A DNA stretch of 64,000 nt, from positions 1 to 64,000 of the forward strand of contig NZ_NEUF01000028.1 of the NCBI RefSeq assembly GCF_002910915.1, written 5' to 3'. Both the position numbers and the translations under genes were made by a program. The stretch comes from Streptomyces sp. SM10. GTDB lineage: Bacteria; Actinomycetota; Actinomycetes; Streptomycetales; Streptomycetaceae. This document shows, piece after piece, positions 63,917-64,000 of this stretch (its first letter is position 1; each line of letters opens with the position of its first letter). The notes below the pieces were generated by a model. That model made no database searches, was not told where the DNA came from, and saw nothing but the letters and a program-made list of their open reading frames with translations.

Positions 63917-64000
63917 CAGAAGCCTCCGTCGTTGGTGAGCAGGTGGAGCAGTGACATGTCGGCGGGCAGCGGCTCGTCGTCCTGCCAGGTCCGGGCGAGG
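63916..64000 (-). CDS. C-terminus of a gene upstream of nirB, probably an FAD-dependent oxidoreductase
   Basis: Only the last 27 codons are visible (ending ADMSLLHLLTNDGGF), with the stop TGA overlapping the nirB ATG. The tail and position fit the NAD(P)/FAD-dependent oxidoreductase commonly found in front of nirB in Streptomyces. The call rests on position and a short motif. Coupling to nirB suggests a shared role in nitrite reduction. Confidence 0.55.
   Translation of the reverse strand, partial: LARTWQDDEPLPADMSLLHLLTNDGGF

Overview
The window is high-GC actinomycete chromosome and almost certainly Streptomyces. Codon third positions are nearly always G or C, GTG starts are common, and I found only one in-frame TTA codon in 64 kb. 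The gene order (comEC, holA, rpsT, lepA, hemW, hrcA, dnaJ, rsmE, HIT, RNase Z, phoH, ybeY, era, leuA, recO, uppS, zur, znuABC, glyS, dus, ppdK, nirBD) is, from memory, the conserved core order of Streptomyces chromosomes. I saw no tRNA or rRNA gene, CRISPR array, insertion sequence, prophage or biosynthetic cluster.

Layout. 1-6.2 kb: 3' part of a ComEC DNA-uptake channel, a split-barrel oxidase-like protein, an arylamine N-acetyltransferase, a broken YceI remnant, a small unknown protein, DNA polymerase III delta (holA) and ribosomal protein S20. 6.2-13.9 kb: lepA, a long-chain acyl-CoA ligase, a kinase/phosphatase partner-switching regulator with a TTA codon, and hemW. 13.9-18.5 kb, minus strand: a 974-aa protein joining cytoplasmic domains to an external ligand-binding domain, a DUF3097 protein and a metallo-beta-lactamase-fold hydrolase. 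18.6-28.8 kb: hrcA-dnaJ behind a CIRCE operator, a nitronate monooxygenase, rsmE, a tricorn protease homologue, HIT, RNase Z and an adenosine/adenine deaminase. 28.7-38.8 kb: an MFS exporter, a PfkB-type kinase behind a Crp-like site, the phoH-ybeY-corC-mmcQ run, an MFS/regulator pair, a degenerate cytidine-deaminase-like protein and era. 38.9-45 kb: an M4 metallopeptidase with its emfourin-type inhibitor, leuA with a leucine-rich leader peptide, a TerB-like protein, recO and uppS. 45-49.8 kb: zur and znuABC facing glyS, with two Zur-box-like sites. 49.9-64 kb: small proteins, a second MFS/regulator pair, dus, a long regulatory region, ppdK, an ArsR-like regulator, a glyoxalase-fold protein, a PhoX-like exported protein, nirD, nirB and the tail of a further gene.

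How the genes work together. hrcA and dnaJ form one heat-shock transcription unit. phoH-ybeY-corC-mmcQ overlap or nearly touch and should be co-translated. znuA-znuC-znuB make one zinc uptake system, with its likely repressor Zur encoded just downstream. The M4 peptidase and emfourin make an enzyme-inhibitor pair. nirB-nirD encode assimilatory nitrite reductase. Perfect inverted repeats close most convergent or consecutive units and are listed as terminators.

The least explained parts are the 974-aa transmembrane receptor-like protein (13925-16849), the 574-bp region upstream of ppdK with several operators and a possible folded RNA, the odd glycine-rich insert in Era, and the two similar MFS/MmyB-type regulator modules about 15 kb apart.
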